A program made the position numbers and the translations under genes. A stretch of 64,000 bases of DNA from Bacteroidales bacterium. Lineage in GTDB: Bacteria > Bacteroidota > Bacteroidia > Bacteroidales > F082. Below the pieces are notes generated by a model that saw nothing but the letters and a program-made list of their open reading frames with translations, made no database searches and was not told the DNA's origin. Shown in pieces: positions 60,301 to 64,000 of this stretch. Positions within the stretch are counted from its first letter, which is position 1. Every line of letters starts with the position of its first letter. The stretch is from contig JAEEON010000018.1 of the NCBI GenBank assembly GCA_016284305.1, positions 18,728 through 82,727 of the forward strand, in the 5' to 3' direction.

Positions 60301-63300
60301 TGGGCTTCAGAGGCAGTGCTGCCGGCAACAGCGATGAAACCAGACAATGTCGTGGGTGACACTGATAAGAAGCCTTCAGCGCTCGAAACAACCTTGGTGA
60401 ACACCACTTGGTCCTTGGTAGCTAAACGAGTTCCCGAGGTGCTAATCGATGCGGGATTGTAGTTGGTGTAGTCGTCGTATTTATAGATTGCGCTGTTTGA
60501 AGTTGAGGAGTAAACATAGAACGAAGGTGCATCGCTGCTGCTACTCACATAGGTTCCCGTGTTGTCGTCAACGGTGAGTAGCAGGTTGCTCGTGCCATCA
60601 TATTCAAATGGAGTGCTAAATGTAATGGTTGTCCATCCCGATGAGGCAAAGGTGACGTTGCCTGAGAACACGCGGTACGAAGTGGATTGGCTAACCCAGG
60701 CGGAGTTGCCGGAGAAAGAACTATTTGAAGTGTGTGACAGATATACGTCAATATTTCTAGTGGTTGACTTGGAGTTGGCCACTTTGAAAGCAACAGCAGT
60801 AATGGTTCCAGCACTGCCGACCTCGGAAGCAGTGTAAATCTGCTGTGTCAGCGAATAATTGTAATAAGCATAGGTTGGGAGGTAGGCATTGGTGCTTGTT
60901 CCGCTGCCGATGGTTACATCGCTATTATTAGGTTTGGAGAAAATGGCACTGACAGTGACATCGTAATTCGGCATGGTGAAGCTATCGCCATTAACCGTGA
61001 CAGTAGTGTTCAGGTCACCAGTCTTATAGACGATCCAGCTTTCGAGATTGTAGCCCGAGGCAGGAGTAGCGGTCAGGTTGATTGTCGTGCCTTGCAAAGC
61101 ACAGGTCGGGTCAGCGCTGATGCTGCCATTCATGACTGAAGCCAGTGTGATGTCGTAACCTTTGGTGAAGGTGGCACTTACGGTGACATTGCTGTCGGGC
61201 ATCGTGAATTGGTTGTCGGTGACGGTGATGGTGTTGTTGCTAGCATCCTTGACCGACCAAGCACTCAAAACATATCCGTTAGCGGGAGTGGCTGACAAGT
61301 TGATGATCTCACCCTTGTAAGCATTGGTCTTGTTCGCATAGATGTTGCCGTTGCTGGTAGCGTTGCAAGTAATGCTATGAGCAGTCAGCTCGGTGAAGTT
61401 GGCAGTATAGGTGCCAGCGGTTGAGGAGCTGACAGTGAAAGTATAGGTGGCGTTGGTGGAGACAACGCTGTTGTCCTTCTTCCAGTTGGTGAACTCATAT
61501 TGCGGAGCATTGGGCGTAGCAACCAAGGTGCATTCGGTATCTTCATAGTATTTGCCTGTGCCAGAGACGGTACCGCCAGCTGTTGGGTTGGCTGTGGCTT
61601 CAATATTGTATTGTGTTCCGCCAATAATGTTGATGGTGGCGATGTAGGGCTGACGTTGGTTACGGGTGACAACGATCATTGCTGTGCCTGTAGTGGTTTG
61701 AGCCGTGATCGGCACATCGATGGAGCCATTGGAAGGAACAACTTCCACACCGATAATCTCATTGTTGACGGTGATAGCGACATACGAACCAGCATCGGCT
61801 TTCACGTTAAATGTTGTGGCACCGATTTGCAAAGTGCTGGCGTGAGTGACGGTGTTGGCCGAAGGGTTCTTCAGATAAGGCATCACGGAACCGTCGCCCA
61901 AGCATTGGTAAGCTCTCCAATAATATTCATCAGTAACACTGCTGGTATAGTTGGCAGCGTGAGCGTAGGTCACGGCCACATTGCCGATGTAAGGCATGGA
62001 GTTCAAAGTGTTGAATCCGGTGTCGTCAAAGGCGGCATCGTACATACCTGTGGTGGTCGAAGATGGAGTTTGCACGGTGCTGGCAACGTATGAGAATGCG
62101 CCGACACCAAAATAGTAGTCCTCATACCAGTAGGATTCCGGAATGGATCCGATATAACCGAAAGCACCTTTGTTGGCAGCACGAATCATGGTCTCGCCCA
62201 AGCAAGGATAATAGCTCGAGTTACCCCAATTAGCCGTCAAGCAGCAGTTGGCAACAATCCATAAATACTTGTCGTTGTTAGTCATCGAAGAGACGTTGGA
62301 ATTGGTGAATTCCGGGTCAGCTAACTCTTGGATGTCACCGTGTGCGGTGTAGTTTAGGAAACCGACATTGTTGATGTTGTTGTAAGCAGCGGTTTGGCCG
62401 GAACCAGTAGTGATATAGACCGTGGGATTGATGCCATGGGCACTATTATAATAGTTGTTGTTTGCATACTGGATGGTAGGCTTGCCAACTCTATTGGTCC
62501 AGCTGCTGTCCCATCCGGCAACGAGAAGTGAGTTGTCCAGATAGCTCGGGTCTGACATGGTATATTTCTCGTAGGTCAGGATCTTGTTCACGAGGTTGCT
62601 GAGCTCCGTGGTGGAAGAAACAGACATACGGCTCATGAACATGTCGTGATAAACATCACCGTCCATAGAAGCATATTCAAGGTCGTTGACGCAGTTTCCG
62701 TAAGTGCTGCCACAGCTCCAATTCGTCTTATAAGGTTTGACAACAGATTCGTCACCCACGATCACCAAGAAGGTCGGATGGGTGGCGTTGTAACGAGATT
62801 GGATCGTCGATAAAATGGTGGAAGAAGCGGTGCCGCTGGTCACGGTCTGCACATCGACATCGATACCTTTTTGTTTTTTCCAGTTCAGCCAGTTTTGGAA
62901 GGCAGTGCTGCTGGTGTAGGTCGAGGTGGTGACGACAAGCATCTTTACCGGGGTTTGATAAAGGTCAGGGTGATCGTCGTAGGCACTCAAAACGGCGCGG
63001 CCGTTGAAAAGCTGCTTATAAACAATTTCAAAATATGGGCTGAAGGTCTTGAGAAGCATCTCCTCAGTGCCGGCCTTGTCGGCGCCGTCGAAGCTGACTT
63101 CAACCTCAATGTCGTTAAACACACGGATGGTGTTGTTGACGGGGTCGTAGCTGACGGGCTCGATGGTCATCTTAGCCAGCCGCACACCACGCATGGTGCC
63201 CACCACTTGCACTACAGCTTGTGGTTCTGAACGGAGACCTCGGGTTTGGTAAGCGGACTCGTTATAGAGGAAAGGCACTTCTTCGGGCTTCTTGTCCTTG

Positions 63301-63677
63301 CGAAGTGAAGGTTGGCGGGGAACCAAGGTGTTGATGCCGTAGTCCTCGAGCTTGTAGTCCGTGCTGCTGTAGCTTGTCACTGTGATGGTGGGATTGGCAC
63401 CAAAAGGAACAGCGATTAGCTCGTTCACAACAGGAATCTGGGGATCGCCTTCGTTGCCGCCAATGACGGTGTTGAGCATGGAGAGTTCTGAGAACACTCC
63501 ACGTTCGGATTCGACGTTGTTGGCTTCAAGACCTGAAAAAGAAAAACTAGCCTTGAGACTGGTGTAGTCACTTTTGACGCATTCCGCCTTGTCTGCGGAA
63601 CGCAGTTGAATCTTGGCCTGAGCAAATCCAACAGCGCTCAACACCAAAGAAAAGACAATTAAAAACAGTTTTTTCAT
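57363..63677 (-). CDS. Gingipain-like (C25) cysteine protease with duplicated beta-module cassettes and type IX sorting domain
   Basis: A 2104-residue secreted protein with a signal peptide (1-20) and a propeptide-like region to about 240. The C25 domain has its likely His at 446 (LNYTAHGD) and Cys at 479 or 478 (WIVANCCLTA). After an Ig-like domain come InlB-type and FTMP-type repeats. A cassette of jelly-roll-like module (YYNYSLTQQIYTASEVG) plus beta-sandwich (LSVSPTTLSGF) follows, then more repeats, a second copy of the cassette (YYSYCLSQQIYTSAEVG, then the sandwich starting LPNPLEGF), a final InlB-type repeat, the GWNW double module and the sorting domain (ITFFPNPVERG to KLIVR). It has no cleaved-adhesin domain. 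It is a clear relative of the downstream gene and starts 21 bases after the partial cargo gene, so co-transcription is likely. Confidence 0.88.
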   Translation of the reverse strand: MKKLFLIVFSLVLSAVGFAQAKIQLRSADKAECVKSDYTSLKASFSFSGLEANNVESERGVFSELSMLNTVIGGNEGDPQIPVVNELIAVPFGANPTITVTSYSSTDYKLEDYGINTLVPRQPSLRKDKKPEEVPFLYNESAYQTRGLRSEPQAVVQVVGTMRGVRLAKMTIEPVSYDPVNNTIRVFNDIEVEVSFDGADKAGTEEMLLKTFSPYFEIVYKQLFNGRAVLSAYDDHPDLYQTPVKMLVVTTSTYTSSTAFQNWLNWKKQKGIDVDVQTVTSGTASSTILSTIQSRYNATHPTFLVIVGDESVVKPYKTNWSCGSTYGNCVNDLEYASMDGDVYHDMFMSRMSVSSTTELSNLVNKILTYEKYTMSDPSYLDNSLLVAGWDSSWTNRVGKPTIQYANNNYYNSAHGINPTVYITTGSGQTAAYNNINNVGFLNYTAHGDIQELADPEFTNSNVSSMTNNDKYLWIVANCCLTANWGNSSYYPCLGETMIRAANKGAFGYIGSIPESYWYEDYYFGVGAFSYVASTVQTPSSTTTGMYDAAFDDTGFNTLNSMPYIGNVAVTYAHAANYTSSVTDEYYWRAYQCLGDGSVMPYLKNPSANTVTHASTLQIGATTFNVKADAGSYVAITVNNEIIGVEVVPSNGSIDVPITAQTTTGTAMIVVTRNQRQPYIATINIIGGTQYNIEATANPTAGGTVSGTGKYYEDTECTLVATPNAPQYEFTNWKKDNSVVSTNATYTFTVSSSTAGTYTANFTELTAHSITCNATSNGNIYANKTNAYKGEIINLSATPANGYVLSAWSVKDASNNTITVTDNQFTMPDSNVTVSATFTKGYDITLASVMNGSISADPTCALQGTTINLTATPASGYNLESWIVYKTGDLNTTVTVNGDSFTMPNYDVTVSAIFSKPNNSDVTIGSGTSTNAYLPTYAYYNYSLTQQIYTASEVGSAGTITAVAFKVANSKSTTRNIDVYLSHTSNSSFSGNSAWVSQSTSYRVFSGNVTFASSGWTTITFSTPFEYDGTSNLLLTVDDNTGTYVSSSSDAPSFYVYSSTSNSAIYKYDDYTNYNPASISTSGTRLATKDQVVFTKVVSSAEGFLSVSPTTLSGFIAVAGSTASEAQSVSIVGSNLQSNVTITLPAGYEASTSATGNYSTSLTLTPSNGSLRQMVYVRLQAALNQNNYNGTMTIASGSTSTTVSLSGTVNPGSGTQYTISVNASPANGGTFSGAGTYYENGTCTLNATANTGYAFAGWQQNGNMVSTDASYSFIVTGDASYTAIFTEIPLYNITISEVPNGTISANTTTAYPGDVVNLSVNPNSGFQLNRWLVYKTGDIESTIEVTNNSFVMPEYDVTVFAIIKDDFQEVTVGSGTDISYGYVLPTHVYYSYCLSQQIYTSAEVGDAGTITAFQLYFAGTSSGAASTTGPRTFKIYMTHTNNSTVSSWTTVSSSDLVYQGTMTFEQLGWYTFTLDTPFEYNGTSNLMLTVDDCTGSYVVSQRHYFYDYNTGSTRAIYDVTDDGEYDPTTSHSASTRTCQYNNQIIFEKGVAGGPTLTALPNPLEGFSYKEGEGPSDVFDFAVIGVDLTANVTITAPEHFEICATENGTFGSTLTLTKTDLLTANVYVRMKAGLAQGNYSESITLTSGDATTQVNLLGQVNQGDVVYYTITAVASPAEGGTITGTGQYADQGTVRLTAIPNEGYIFVNWTENGVEVSTNAYWVFTSDSNRDLVANFIAAVTQNQTLNAGWNWFSSYIELSNGGLSLVENALGSNGVQIKSQQNFVTYSEGEWFGGLTEMNNEEMYQIRVGNTEEISFSGPAANPNNHPITLANGWNWIGYPMDETLDIATALGGFQPMANDMIKGRNSYTTYVEGYGWWGTLNALTPGNGYMYRSYNNSSTNLTYQRGNKINDVVLNNVETYWTPASEDFAFNGNVMATVNADNLNLSENMEIGAFVNGECRGAAKLMFVEPLNQYVAFLTIFGNDDEEVSFKVYNDGETFTANEQVVYTNNMVIGTVTDPFVLHVNVDNLITFFPNPVERGQEARLDLPNMVRGKLHVQVFNALGVEVRNEVVSNTISGIMASGIYTLRVMDEEGNVYYGKLIVR

Positions 63678-63698
63678 AATTAAAATATTGAGTGTTTA

Positions 63699-64000
63699 TT
63701 ATTGTGCGATGAGTTTTGCGTAAGAGTTGTTTCCTTGCTTGTCGGTGATGCGAAGGGTATAAACGCCTGAAGTCTCAGGGGCGGGGATGGTGTTGCCGAC
63801 GAGCTCGGCACGATAGACGGAGCGTCCCATGACGTCGAACAGCTCGACCAGGATGCCGTCGGCATCGCCGGCCAGGTCGATACGCACTTCCTGTCCCTTC
63901 TGAGAGGGGTTGGGGAAGAGTCCGAGGGAGGGCTGTGCCTCGTCAAGTCCGGTGCATCCCTTGGAGGTCATCACCATCGGCTGTTGTCCTGAACCGATGA
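63699..64000 (-). CDS. Type IX secretion cargo protein (partial, C-terminus only)
   Basis: The frame is open to the window edge, so only the last 100 residues are visible. They form a type IX sorting domain: LGLFPNPSQKGQEVRID, then LVELFDVMGRSVYRAEL, then ETSGVYTLRITDK, ending YAKLIAQ. The body of the protein lies outside. The next gene starts 21 bases downstream. Confidence 0.85.
   Translation of the reverse strand, partial: IGSGQQPMVMTSKGCTGLDEAQPSLGLFPNPSQKGQEVRIDLAGDADGILVELFDVMGRSVYRAELVGNTIPAPETSGVYTLRITDKQGNNSYAKLIAQ

Noticed and set aside
50913..63677. Assembly duplication of one protease gene into two
   Set aside because: The catalytic and propeptide regions differ widely and the domain orders differ, so they are true separate paralogues.

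Overview
The window looks like a chromosomal segment of an uncultured-type member of the order Bacteroidales (phylum Bacteroidota). The support is: promoters of the Bacteroidota type (TTTG, about 20 bases, TAnnTTTG); secreted proteins with C-terminal type IX secretion sorting domains; two large gingipain-type (C25) proteases; a probable glycine-lipid gene pair; an SDR-type threonine dehydrogenase; and typical Bacteroidota forms of FtsW, MraY and FtsA. MurE carries the DNPR motif of meso-diaminopimelate enzymes, so a Gram-negative, mDAP-type wall is expected.

Layout. 1-1.7 kb: two tandem PagL-like outer-membrane lipid A deacylase candidates (one cut by the window edge) behind cysS (to 3.2 kb). 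3.3-9.8 kb: a small membrane protein, the threonine-to-glycine pair kbl/tdh, a TonB-receptor-like barrel divergent from a YitT-family membrane protein, and purN. 9.8-12.1 kb: a large secreted protein of uncertain function. 12.2-27.1 kb, minus strand: the division and cell-wall (dcw) cluster mraZ-rsmH-ftsL-ftsI-murE-mraY-[murD remnant]-ftsW-murG-murC-ftsQ-ftsA-ftsZ, with a clear MraZ operator (three TGGG boxes exactly 10 bp apart) on its promoter. 27.4-30.1 kb, divergent: glsA-like and glsB-like acyltransferases, engB and a small membrane protein. 30.2-34.6 kb: mutS2, a lipoprotein, a DUF5618-like protein and cutC. 34.6-40.4 kb: a GH2 beta-mannosidase-like lipoprotein, an adhesin-head/barrel protein with an ECF sigma factor and its putative membrane partner, then lgt. 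40.4-43.5 kb: a DUF2723/TMEM260-like membrane glycosyltransferase candidate. 43.5-48.5 kb: tRNA-Gln followed by rimP-nusA-infB. 48.5-64 kb, minus strand: four type IX cargo genes, two of them C25 proteases of more than 2,100 residues built from repeated beta modules.

Three things stand out. (1) Many intergenic spacers consist wholly or mostly of degenerate 7-base tandem repeats that run from one gene's stop codon to the next gene's start, sometimes supplying the stop codon itself. Between convergent genes they pair into long hairpins, and one array sits inside a coding region as exactly 14 codons. (2) At the murD position of an otherwise complete dcw operon there is a clean 184-residue gene encoding only the last helix of the central domain plus the C-terminal domain of MurD, with the substrate-binding DSKAT motif changed to DSQAE. 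(3) The C25 proteases share duplicated cassettes and an apparently unnamed double-repeat module next to the sorting domain; one has a cleaved-adhesin domain nested inside another repeat.

All functional calls rest on motif recognition by eye. No alignment, profile search or structure prediction was run.
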